Below, piece after piece: positions 38,346 through 50,160 of a DNA stretch of 64,000 nucleotides; the stretch's first letter is position 1, and every line of letters starts with the position of its first letter. The notes beneath the pieces are model-generated. The model had not been told where the DNA came from, made no database searches, and saw nothing but the letters and a program-made list of their open reading frames with translations. Position numbers and translations under genes: made by a program. Location: assembly GCA_003342895.1 (NCBI GenBank), contig PTFA01000193.1:284583-348582 (forward strand). Reading direction: 5' to 3'. Origin of the DNA: Casuarius casuarius (taxonomy: Eukaryota; Chordata; Aves; Casuariiformes; Casuariidae).

Positions 38346-38473
38346 CCTTTGCTCTTGGGTGGCGACAAAGGTCTGGAAACCAGGGGCCACTCCGAAGCCA
38401 AGCTCTTGGACGAACGGTGGCTCAGACTGGCTGTGGATCTGAACTTTGACTCCAGCCTCGAACGTCGTCTCCT
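38346..38473 (-). CDS. ASIC2: ASIC2 exon 3
   Basis: This exon of 128 bp begins with the last two bases of a Glu codon and encodes 42 whole residues, [20 protein letters not shown] then [22 protein letters not shown]. It lies in the extracellular domain, palm and finger, just before the thumb. [24 protein letters not shown] is the strongly conserved stretch shared by all ASICs. One difference from recalled human ASIC2 is Val for Ile in PPF-VQ. The donor is GTAAGT. The acceptor is TTCCAG, with a pyrimidine-rich tract and a good branch-point candidate (GCTAAT) about 20 bases further upstream on the minus strand. The preceding exon 2 is not in the window. Confidence 0.97.
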
Positions 38474-41400
38474 CTGGAAGAAGGAGGCAGCAGATTAGCT
38501 AACCAGGAGAAGGACGAGAGGGCGGCCATGGGATGGGGCCGCTCATGTCAGAGCCTGGCTGCAGGCGGGATCGCATTTGACAGCAAGGGCACATTTGCCC
38601 TTCTCTCCCCACATCCCGCTATTTAATTCCAAGATTTGCAACTCAGCTTGGTCTGTACTCCAAGATAGAGCAAACAGGAGGCGATATCTATTTTCTAGCT
38701 GATAGATTTTTTTTTTAGCTACAGAATCTTAAATGCATTTTATTAAAAACCTCAACTCCTCCTTCCCCCAAAGAGAGAAATTCCTAGTATCCGTAAAGTC
38801 TCCAACACCCAAAGGATAGGTGCACCCAGAGCCTGCTCCCTGCAGTCCCATCTCTGGCACTAACTAAGCCTGAGGCACTGGTGAGAAAAAGCAGGATATC
38901 TGGTAATGGAAAAAAGCATGTAATGCTTCATAGGCACCCACGTATTTATTAGCCTGAGTTGTTCCAAGTTGGCCAAAGGCACTTCGGAGTTTATGGGCTT
39001 AGACACATCGTCAAGTTACAAGTTTCCTCACTTCGGCTGATAGCCACTCGTTTCCACGTTGTGAGTTTGTGCTGAATATAAAGTAGATCGAGGTCAGCTG
39101 CCCTCTTCCACTAGAGGCTAAAACTAACTTACAAGAGACTTTCCGGAGGCAGAATTAATAGCATGTAAAACAGACCCAAGTGTGCGAGAAGAGCACTTTG
39201 GGCTCATCTAGCACATCGGCATCTTCGTGCAATAGGGGTACATAACCTTTCTCACTTTAGCGTTGCTGCTACTGTCTCACTTACCAACAAACTAGAAGAA
39301 GCATATGGGATTAAGGGAGGGGAGACTGATTTGCAAAGGAAGGTTAAAGTTGTTAACTATGCATAGTTTGGTATAGAAACAGAGTATATCTACTAATATG
39401 AATCCATGCCTATGGCCTGCAAATGCCACCTATGCATCTAAAGGACTTGTGTTTAAAGATCTGCCATGCTTTACTTTCTTTACTTACTAATTCTTCCTAT
39501 TTTTCCACCATTTTATCATGCATTTCCATTTTTAACTGTACCTTATTCAATCTGAAGCATCTTTCCCAGTGGAAACCTAGCAGCTAGGAATCACCGCCAC
39601 GGACCAGAGCCCCATTACACCCGGTGCTGCACAGAAGATGTGCAGCAGGGGACAACAACATCAGAAGACAACAGACCACAGGCTTGATAAGGGCAGGATG
39701 GAAGCACAAAGAAAGGATAAAGTGATATTGGATAACGTGAGATTCACAGATCTCCAGCGCCCGTTGTCCAAGAGGATGCAACTCTGTTGACTCAATGAGT
39801 TCGGCCTTCTCTTCCCACACGGATTTTCCTATGCCCTGCTGACTTGGTGCCTCCAAGCCAAATGTAGCTAGAGACCGTACTGGGGGGGAATGGGCTCAGG
39901 TACGGATTCGTCAGGCTAAACGAGAGCATTTGCAGTGCAGAAATCTCTCTTTTATAGCTGAGACTGAATTTCCTCGCCTCACTTTGAGGCTGGTGTAGCC
40001 CTGGACCAAAGTGGTTGGAGCAGAGATTTCTGGAGATCCCTGCCCAGAGGCACAAACAAATCCTCCCCTCCAAACACAAACCAAAACACACATTTCATTC
40101 AGGTTTCGGGAGCAAATAGCATTAAAAAACGCCGCTCTGACAGTGAGGCAGCTTTACATCATCTTCTTGATGTTCTTTCTACTTGAAACTTCAGGCTCTG
40201 TGACTGAAGCGACACATCTAGAGGCGGCATCTCCGGGTCTCAGGCATTTTATCTCTGCAGCCTTTACAGAAAGAGCAGCTGGAGCAGGCTATTAATATTT
40301 AACCTTTGAAAGCTAGGCTTTTCTATCCACGGCAGAGAAAACAACTTGGAGCTAAACAGGATTTATTAAAACAATTACCTCACTGGGCTTTGAATAATTC
40401 GGCTAACTCCCAGGGGGGCGGCCACCTCTCCGTGCTTGGCAGGGGCTGAGCTCCAACTGTCTGGAGCTGGACTTTTAACTAGTCAGAGACGTATCGACCT
40501 GCAAAGCTCAGCTCTTGAATACAGACTCACGTTGATTGATGTCTTTGGGGCAGCACTAATCTGTCGACGCTGTGCATCGGCACGTACGCTCCACATAAGG
40601 CAATCACATATTTGTTCATCATCCTGACAGAAGGACTTTTGGTATCTAAATAAGGCCATGATTATGGCACAGCTGTATTACCATCACAAGCGGTGTCATG
40701 TAGCTGATGCAGCACGCACAGGGATCTCCTCTGAATCCCACATTGGTGCACCACTGGCACGGAGAGGGTTTCATTTGGCTTTTCTCCTGGTCTTTCCATG
40801 CCAGATTTGTGTAAGCAGGAGCAGAAGACCAGACTGGGCTGACAGCCCCCGTGGACGGGGTGTTTCAGCAAAGCCTCCCGGAGCGAGGTCGGCATTGACC
40901 AAGACCATCCTTGGTGAGGGATAGGCTCTGCTTCTGCTCAAACCCAACGATGGCAACCTGAATCGCTCCTCACCAACCTGTCACTGCGAGGAACACAACC
41001 GCATTACGAGGACTCTCCAGAGCCCACCACAACAAAAACTTTGCATGCCTTTGCCTTGCTCAGCAATAGTTTGGCTCCTCTCCTCCCAAGAGATGGCAGA
41101 AAGACGTTGATACGACATCTTTTGCTGCCTATTCAAGACCAGCATTGGCCCACCTCATTTGAGCACCTCACTGTGTCTCATTTGAGGGTCATCTTCCCGC
41201 CAACAGTTCTCCCACGCTGGCCCCCCAAATATTTTAATGCCAGAGGCAAAGCCAGCTTCCTCATTCAACCTTCAGAAACAAAGCGCTGCCACCAGCTTCG
41301 CGTCCCCATCCAACCTCACTGGCGCCCAGAAAAGGTGCTGCACCAGCCCGCGGCAGCACCCTGGCACCTGCCGGCACATTTAGCCCCGCGCACCCGCCCT

Positions 41401-42999
41401 CGGCGGCTCTGCGGACACCCCGCAGCTGCCTCCACGGCACCCAGCACGCTAACGCATGCCGAAGGGCTCGGTTCAGCACCTCTCCCCAGAGACCACCTAC
41501 CATTCCTCCAACGCCAAGTCCTATCCTGTTACTTCCACATAACACCCACTTGCACCAACGCTAAACGACTCCATAGCTTTGCCTAGTGTTGATCCCCTTC
41601 CAACACTTCAGAGTAGTCACCATATGCTTCCTTCAGTAATTACCTTGCAAGTTTGAGTAGAAAGCTTGTATTTAGTCTAACTTGTTGGAAAACGGGAACG
41701 TTGAAACGGTTTTGTTGAAGCATTTTTAGTCTGAAATTATTCCGCCTATTGCTACACCGGCCTCGCACTGCAGTTCCCCAGCTCTTTCCATCTCTGAGCT
41801 AATTCCATGTATTTCCCACAAAGTGCTTTGCATATTTGTGTGTTTTTTGTGTGTGTATCGCTGTGCATCCAGAAACATGATTTGCAAGTATCTGCAAGGG
41901 ACATAAAAGGGACAGGGCTGGTCATCTGAAATAGAAAGTCCTGGCATGTAACCGCGAGTAATCGAGGATGGGTAGGCGAATGGATTTTCCATACTGTGGA
42001 AAAAAACCCTGCTTTTAAAAAGCAAAGTTATTAATTTTCATAATCAATAATAACAAGAATAACAAAATCCGCGGCATCTTTAGAAATGCTGCCAAAAGCT
42101 AGCGAGCATTCATTGTTCTTCCAGCAAGTAACACATGAGAATAGGAAACTGTAAGTACAAAAACGCCTTTGAAAAACTGTCACTTCTAAAAATTCTTTTG
42201 CTACAAAATAACTAGTTTGCATTAGGATGGAAAAGTGAAACTCCCAACTACAAAACCCTTTGACAGAACAGGTCTGCACCACTCCTCTTAACTGCATCTT
42301 AAATGTTTCCAAGCTCCACATTGGTAACTGAGAAGCATTAGTGTATCCTAAATATTTGCTGCAAACATAATAAAAAGAAGGTCCCAGCATTCTGGTTGCC
42401 AGCATCCAGCAGCATTTGACGGTCCGTGGTATGAGTTTAGCTTCCTACAATGAATGTCCCCGAGCAGAGCAAAACCAAGCAGGCTCTCTGGCATTTTGGG
42501 TGGCCCTGGGCCTAGGAGGTTGTCACCCAGAGACAGGAGAGGTGCGACGGGCAGTGCAAACAGCCCTGTTACACGAGGAAACGCGTTCCTGCAATGGTTT
42601 TCATGGTTGCTGCAGTTTTAGCATCCTATCGAATGTCTCCTTGCAGCGCTGGTTCCTGGAGGCATGTCACTAAGTGCCAGATTAAGCTTTCACAGTCATT
42701 CCTTTAAGCTTGTTTCTTGCAATTGTCAATTAAGGGGGAAAAAAACCCTGAAAAAACTTCGACCAGGGAACCACAGGCTCAGAAGCCAGAAAACTTTTAA
42801 AAAGAAATTCTATTTGGGGTTTCGGTTGGTGTCGCATGGTTTTCAAACCGATTTCATCGTTTTGGGAAGTTCAGCCACAGACCTTCATTCATTTCTCTTC
42901 CAATCTAACCCCACTTTTTAGAGTACAGTGCTTTTAAATTCATTTCTTATTGTGGCCCAGGCTGGGAACGGAGGGAAAACTCTCGACGACTGCATTTTT

Positions 43000-43330
43000 T
43001 AAATACATTAATATACATTACTGTGCACACGACAGCATTTCCGAACAAATCCTGAGCTGCTCTTTTATCTGAGGGATTACAGTAGCGTTAATTAAATTGG
43101 GGATTAATTCAGCATGTGCCTCGAGCTGGTTGCAGAGCATTACATGTAGCAAACCACATAGCTTTCTGTTTCTGGTGCTGCTTCTCGTGGCTTCAGCAGT
43201 GCTTTCTGCTTGGAGCATCGCTAGAAAACCTTAATAAAGTTCCAGCTGACTGTACGCTCGGGTGCAGGCTACGAGGTTCATTCCCGTGACTATGCAAGGA
43301 GCCGCAATTAAAATAAGAAATGCTGCCAAA
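43000..43330. promoter_or_regulatory. Putative conserved non-coding element in intron 2 (a)
   Basis: A unique block is rich in homeodomain-type words (GCGTTAATTAAATTGG near 43085, GGATTAATTCAGC near 43102, CCGCAATTAAAATAAG near 43303) with no N and no meaningful frame. Enhancer function is inferred. Confidence 0.28.
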
Positions 43331-46300
43331 GGCACGTAGCTACCCTCCTTCCCCTGCCTTATTATGTCCAAACCAATCCACTTTTCCTTGGCAATTAACA
43401 TCTGAAGCTGTCGTTGGCACTAATTTATTGGGAACCCAAGATATTCGCAGCCCGAATCATGGGTCATTTATAGCCAGAACAGTCACATCCAGTTCTGCCG
43501 TCTCAGAGGAAGATGCTTCTATCAGAGAAAAAACAAAGCGAAGCCCCTGCAGTTCAATCTGAGCAAAATACATGCTATTTTTGCTGTTGGCTCTCATTGT
43601 GACTGTATTAGAAGGTGGCCTGAAGGTTTATTCTGGGTAATAAGCCTTCTCCTGTGCTCTGCAGAAGCAAGCATAGAGCTGGGAGTCTTGGTTTCTCCTC
43701 TGACAGTCCTCTGTCTGCTGCCTCAGTCTCCTTATCCGTAAAACGGGAGCAATGTTAGGACTTAACTCACAGCGGGCTGAAAGATTCGCCCATGCCTCTT
43801 CTGCGTAAGCGCTGTTCAACCCCACAGTGTCTTACCAAAGCACGAAGACGGGTATCGCATAGGAAGGGTACCCTCAAGGTGACCCTCAAGCGTGACCGTC
43901 CTTTTTGTCCCTATTGAAGAGGACTTGTTTCATTCCTGTGCCAGCTGCGTCATGTCAGCGAAGGGTGTTGCAGTGGCACTTTGCAACCACAGTTTCTTCC
44001 TCAGGGTAGGAAGGGTCCCCAGGAACAGCGTGACATTTCCCACAGCATGCCCAGAAGAGGCTCTGAGATGCTATGGTTCATCTCTAGGCTTCGTGGGATG
44101 TCCTGCTCAATACCTCCACGTGTCTCCCCATCCCTGCCACCAGGGCAGAGACTCGCTGGGTCTGGTGAAAGCCCCCAAGGCACATCCTGCCCCAGGGACG
44201 CAGGGAATGCCCTGGCAAGCTGCAACATCAGCACGATCCCTCCACGCTGCTGGTTGCTGTGGGGGAACGGTCTCAACCGCCTGTTAGTATCACCCNTTTC
44301 GATAATACCAGATCCTCTGAGAGGGCCCACGCACCAAGCTCGGCACTTTCTGAGCACATCAGGCTCGTTGCACAGGTGGGGCAGACCGGATCCATAGCCT
44401 TGGACTCAGGGAGGTCTGAGCCACTGCTTGACCCAGACTACGTATGTTCAGAAAGCTTGGACAAACGCGCAACGCTCGCGCATTCTTCCTAGGCAAAAAT
44501 TTATGGATGAAAAAAAAAAGAAATTGCCATGGAAACATAACCGTAGGAAAGTAGTACCAGCACAGTTGAACAGCAAAAATTCGTAAGTAAAAATGAAACT
44601 AATTTTACTACAGTCAAACCAGTTCCAATCCCATGTGCACGCTCTCATTTCTGTGAAAGCNCTGTATTTTGCTTCAGTTAAAGTTGCCTGGTAACAGGAC
44701 TAAGTGAAGCTGAAATAAGAGTATTCGCAGCAGGGTTCACGGTGGTTTGATAACATCAGTTTGACAGACAAATGAGTCAACACAACTTCCCCACAAAAAC
44801 AGTATCTAAAAATTTGTCCTGTTTATTCTTCCGCTCCAGGCTTTGCTTTGGCTGCTGTCTGGGGAGAATTCATGGAAGNCTTATTTCCGCCAGAACAAAA
44901 ATTAGATGTCCTAACACCAGCTCTAGCAGCTGCCGAGAAAAACCATGCTGACTCCTTGGATGCAGCAAGCGTGAGATTTCCAGCAGGGCTGGTGAGGTTT
45001 GCAGAGTGTCATCAGCTCCGTCCCCCGCANTCAAGATGGACAAATAAATTTGCAGGAGCTGCAGAAGAGCCTGGGCTACGAGGACCAGGAGAATGGAGAG
45101 CCCTTCTTCTAGCAAGCACCTGGAAGAGCAGGGCTGATTCGCCTGGCCATGCTACGGAGGGGTCCAGCTGCTACCTACTGCGCTATGGGCTAAACACGAG
45201 GAGCAGCACAGTGAGNGCCAGTGCTGGTACACGGGCAGCGGAGCAGCTGGATGGGAATGAGCTGATGCTGGAAAATAGAAAAAAGTCTCTAGAGAGNCAA
45301 AAGATGAGGCCTCCATCAAAGCAGAGGGGAAAACCTAACCGACTGCTTCCTGGGAAGTAGTTTTAACATTTTGGCTGGGGTTTGGAGAACGGAAAGCCTA
45401 GAGCTGGTGACTGTTGGAGACCACCCAGCACCTTATGGATGGGGTCCCTCAACCTTGACCCCTTCAGCTGCAAGGACAGAAAGCAGGACATCACCTCCAG
45501 GGCTCTCCTCTCACATTACCTCGACCCACCTCCTCTCTTGTATGCAACGTTTGGAGCTTGTTGAGGAGCGGCCTCTGGACTGCCGGTCTGCGCCAGGAAC
45601 GGGTAGATGCTGTGATGACGCATGTAGCGGTTGGTCCTGCCGTCCCAACTCACTGCTGCTAATGCTGCCACCGCTGCACGCGCTGGGCAAGTCACAACGG
45701 GGGTCCCTAGCGCTGAACGGTCACATCTGTTAAAGGTGAAGCTCACTGTCGAGCCTTCTCCTGTCACCAGCGGAGAGACAGGCAGCACCAGAGTGAGTCA
45801 TCACATCCTAGGGAGATGCCTACAACGGGATGAGTCACGATCAAGGTGTTTCTCCTCCTCTCCACTAACCATCCACTGAACCTAGGCAACTATCTTAGAT
45901 CTCCATAAGTAACTAAGATATCTACAACACGATCAGATAAATATACTGGGACCCAACCGGGAATTCAGGTGTTCCCTTTCCAGAGCTAAGGAACTGACAG
46001 CGATAACTGACCTCTCCCTGTAAACCCTTCACTAGGAAATCAAATTTCGCTGCTCAAAACTCTTCTGAAAACCTGCAGCCCACCAGGTCCCTCGAGCAGC
46101 AGGAGCTTCATGGTCCTGCTGCACAGCGCTCCTCGAACCTCGCCTGCACGTTGGACCAGAGCTGGGAGGGAACCAGCACCGATGACCGGGTGAGTTCGGT
46201 TCCCGCTGCTGCCCACATGTCTCTAACAGTCTCAGGGCTACTGGCAAACCTCGCTTTGATGAACATCGAGAGCATTTAAAGAGCTGTACAGAAGCATCAT

Positions 46301-47759
46301 GCAACAAAGTCCATTACAGCAAGTCGCGGGTACTTTGTGTGCAAGGTTAAAGACCTACTCTGAGAAAACAAAGCCAAAAGCTCTGTATCTGAAAGAGCTA
46401 CCAGCATTAAAGGCTGCCTGCTTGCATTAAAGGCAAGAGAGAGAGCAGCGTTAGCTACAGAGGTAAATCAGTCCTTCTGCTTTATCTGTTGGGACACAGA
46501 CGGAGTATTTCAGAGATTTTTTCCCCTCTTTTTTGGGTAAAAGAATACTTTCAAAAAACTCATCTTGTATCTGAAAGGTGCAGACAACCTGGATCTCAAG
46601 GCTGTGACAGAAGCATCGAGGGTTGGTTTCCAGTCTCGATTGCTTTGAGAAGGGGGAGGAAGAGCTTCTGTGCTCTAGAGAAGCGTCACCACAAAATGAC
46701 ATTTCTTGTTTGTTGTTTCTCTTCCCTTCAACAAGAAACAGGGAAGGGATTTTTCACAAAGAGCTCATGAGACGCAAAAAAATAACAGGCAGGAAAGAAG
46801 AAAGCAAGGAAAAGAGTCTTCTACCTGCAGCACCAAAAAGTCAAGAGAGAGTCTGAAACTGAGATTTGTGCAAGGGTGCGGACTTGATGGCACACGAGGG
46901 GGGGCCGATGGCTTGTGTCCTCCTCCCTCTCCTCCCCACAGCCCCGAAACGCTGCAGTCGGGCACTGCCCGTGCAACCCCGGAGCTGGCCGAAACGCTGC
47001 GGTGCTTCACCATGCGTAAAACCCTGCCGGCCTTCTGGTTCACGCGGGTGCTGGGGACAGGAATCGCAAGCTCGGTTGCACCTTACCTTCCCCAAATGCT
47101 GTTTTCTCCCTTGGCATCTCTCGGTCACGCTGGAGAACCAGTTTGCACCGCAAGGGGAAACAAATAAGAAAAAGGAGAATAGTGCTCCTGTAGATATTGG
47201 GTTGTGCAATAACTATAGCGAACCGTCTCCATCGGCACAAACGAGCACAGTAACGGGAACGGCGGAGGCTTCTGGCGAGGACGAAGGGATGCAGGAGGCC
47301 ACGTCTCGCAGAGCTGGCTTCAAAGCTGCTCTCGCCGGGCGGGCACGTGGCTTCGGCCAAGGGGCCAGGCAAACCTTGGGGTTTCGTCCCACCTTTGCTG
47401 TATCCGTGGTGCTAGCTAGGGGCAATTCCTTAAATTTAACTTGGGAACTTACATTTTAAAATTTAACTAAGAACTTAGATGGGATATAAACTCCAGGACG
47501 CGAGCCAGCACTCCAGGATATTAGCAAGCAAATACACCTACCTGGGATTTGGAAGCAGTTTTCCTACTGGCAATTTATCACTTGATTACCCACTAAACAT
47601 TTATTTGGGTATCTTCTACTTGATTAGCTAGTATTAGCCCTGGAAGTGGTCGGATATAGGACTATTTGGGACCCTGGTCGGATCCAGCTCTCGCTGCTAA
47701 CACAAGGCGAGCCCAAGGCTCAGATTTTTTTCCGCTCGGTCCCTTACGAGCTCTCTCGA

Positions 47760-47945
47760 AAACGCAGCCATGATTCATTACTCACCAAGTAACAGAAGGT
47801 GTTGTAACAAACTACATTAAGCATTGCGGCTATTTTTAGTTAAGCATATTGCAGTTGCATACTAAATCGGAGGGGCCATATGTCTCCACGTATATTATTA
47901 AAAAGCCCATTACATAATATACGGGGCAAAAGAAACCTGCAGGTC
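47760..47945. promoter_or_regulatory. Putative element with a consensus MEF2 site, intron 2 (b)
   Basis: CTATTTTTAG at 47830-47839 matches the MEF2 consensus YTAWWWWTAR exactly. It is followed by GCATATTGCAGTTGCATAC, GGCCATATG, TATTATTAAAAAGCC and CATTACATAATATACGG. The density of such words in about 190 bases, in otherwise mixed sequence, suggests a regulatory element. MEF2 factors act in neurons and muscle. The link to ASIC2 is inference. Confidence 0.3.
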
Positions 47946-49119
47946 TTTCCAAGCTGAGATGAGAGACGGGCCACTGGTCCTGCTGGACGGTGAGCAACCA
48001 GCAATGAACGTTTCAGTTCCTTGCTTCTCTATTAAGTTTGCAAGCTTTAATCAAGGAGAGAAGCACAAAACCTGCCTTATCGGAGGGTTCACCTCAGGGC
48101 AGGGAGGTTCGGTCCTGCCAGGTTACGGTGCTTTGTCCGACTGCGGCTCGGCGAGCGAGGAAAAATTGCACTTTGCACCGCGGCATCGCAGGGAACGGCG
48201 ATGGCAGGAGGGAGGAGAGCAAAAAGAGCCCGAGTCGGCCTCGTATCTGCCCCGGCACCGCTCTTGGCAAGGCGGCTGCTTTCAGGCAAGAGCTGAGGGA
48301 TGCTGCTGCCAGGAACACGAAGCGAGGAGGGGAAAAATATCCCCGAAGCTCCCGCGTTGCTGCCCGCTTCCAGAGCCGGGGGTGCCGGCCCGCGGGGCCT
48401 CCCATCTGCTGCCTTGTGCTTCAGCAAGCTGCTCCCACCGCCGGCGTTGGGGGGAAGAATAAGAAGAGACGCGTTTTAAAGGCACCGAAGCGGCTTCTCG
48501 CAGAAGCCTCGCTGCAAAATGTCTTGAAATATTAAACAGCACAAGACCCGCTGCTAATTTCGGTGCCTGGAGGAGCCAGATGGAAGCGGCTTCCCAAGCG
48601 CCGCTGCCGTTTTGCGGCAGATGGATGAGCTGCCGGCCGGCCCCGTGCACGCGCCGTTGGCCGCGACCCTCCAGCTCGGCCCTGGCTGGGGAAACTGCGA
48701 CTTTCGGGAGCTGAGCGTGGAAGCAGCAGCCTTTACTCGGCCAGGATGATGCTGCCCCTCAAGGCAGAGCATCCTCGGCACCAGCCCATCCTCTTTTTCC
48801 AGTCCATCGGACTAATAACCTCTTGCAACTCTGCTTTCTCCTGGCCCCGGCTCCGGGAAACGCTACTTGAACCCAAAGCGAGGAACTTCCCACAAGGACT
48901 CGACTGCCAGGTCCCGGCTCCGGGGCTAATTCCAATCATTCTTTTTCCTCCTTTCCCAGAGAAGCATTTTTTCTTCGGAGGCAATGCTGCTCCAACTCAG
49001 CGTGCCGGAAGCCAGCGGAAAACCCTGGAATTGCAATTAAATAAAAGCGCTGCTGGGGCCGGGACACTTCAGGCTATAGGTGTCAGGCTGGAAGATTTTC
49101 CCGGGGATCGTGGCTGTGT

Positions 49120-49480
49120 GAAACCCTGACTCCAATACATGCCCCAAACGCACTGACATCCACATTTAAATCTATTTAGTTTGCATTGCCGATAAATGCC
49201 AGTGTTTTGAGCAATGCAATTTTCAAGCACTCCAGTGAATGCAGCAACTAAGTAAACACTTATTTGAATGGAAAAAGGATGCACGTCAGGCACATTTTAT
49301 AATTACACAAAGCCGTGAGAGAGTCAGTCTATCACTCAGAGTGAAAAAACCCCAAGCAAACAAATATTTTAACGACATCAGTGAGGGAAATGCTTCCCCT
49401 GCTCATGGATTTCTTGGAGATTTCAAAGTGTTGCCCATTACGGACCAAGAGAAACCCAAAATCATTAGGTGGCTTTCCTA
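49120..49480. promoter_or_regulatory. Putative conserved non-coding element in intron 2 (c)
   Basis: AT-rich unique sequence includes ACATTTAAATCTATTTAG (near 49161), AGTTTGCATTGCCGATAAATG (49179 onward), and TTTTATAATTACAC (49293 onward). No repeat or protein similarity was recognised. The call is based on texture only. Confidence 0.22.
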
Positions 49481-49659
49481 AACAAAAAATAAACCAAAAA
49501 AAGACACCCCCTCCCGCTCTAACTCAGGGAGGTGAGGATTTAAACCCTGGTCTCGCACCTAAACGAACGCTTCAGCAAATGACATACAGGGCATTTTTGA
49601 GTGATTTAGGGTTTTGCTCTTCTAGCCAGAAACTCTAACCGCAATGAAACTCATCCATA

Positions 49660-50160
49660 AGTTTCGACAACGCTGATTGATGTCTCCTTAGAAAATTACC
49701 GGCCTAATAATTCCCAGCCCTTGCAGCCAAACAGATTTTAGATCTTAAGGAGAAGAAAAATGAAAAGTCTGTGGGCCTGCAGAGCGGAAGTAGAGTATGT
49801 TCATACCGGCTATTTGCTACTTGATTTGTTATAGCCTTCGCCGAGGCTCATCCAGTCGCCAGCCCTCTCCCTTCCCGTAGCCCTGCGACGCCGCATTTGG
49901 AGGATGCTATATATAAAAATATTTGCATTGTGTTGCAGTGCGCCGCCCCCGGGAAGGTCAGCGCAGCACAGACAGATCTCCTACGGCAGCAGGCAGTCTA
50001 ATATTTTACTCTGTTAAAAATAACCTGTGAAAATTACATGGAGCGTGGCTCCGCCGCGGAAGGACGGCGGCTTACAGCGCTGCAATGAATTTTGCCAGAG
50101 GGGACGAAAAGAAAAATCAATCGGCGCTAACCTGAAGATTTAAACGGACACATCACGCTC
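49660..50160. promoter_or_regulatory. Putative conserved non-coding element in intron 2 (d)
   Basis: This block is largely AT-rich and has no open frame of note, with words such as GCCTAATAATTCCC, GGATGCTATATATAAAAATA near 49902, CTAATATTTTACTCTG and AATTACATGG. TATATAAA near 49908 would be a TATA-like box if transcription began nearby, but no transcript evidence exists. A GC-rich patch (about 49940-49990) lies inside the block. Confidence 0.2.

Noticed and set aside
44848..45360. 170-codon plus-strand open frame in intron 2
   Set aside because: Crosses four N positions, so continuity is not assured; no recognisable motif.
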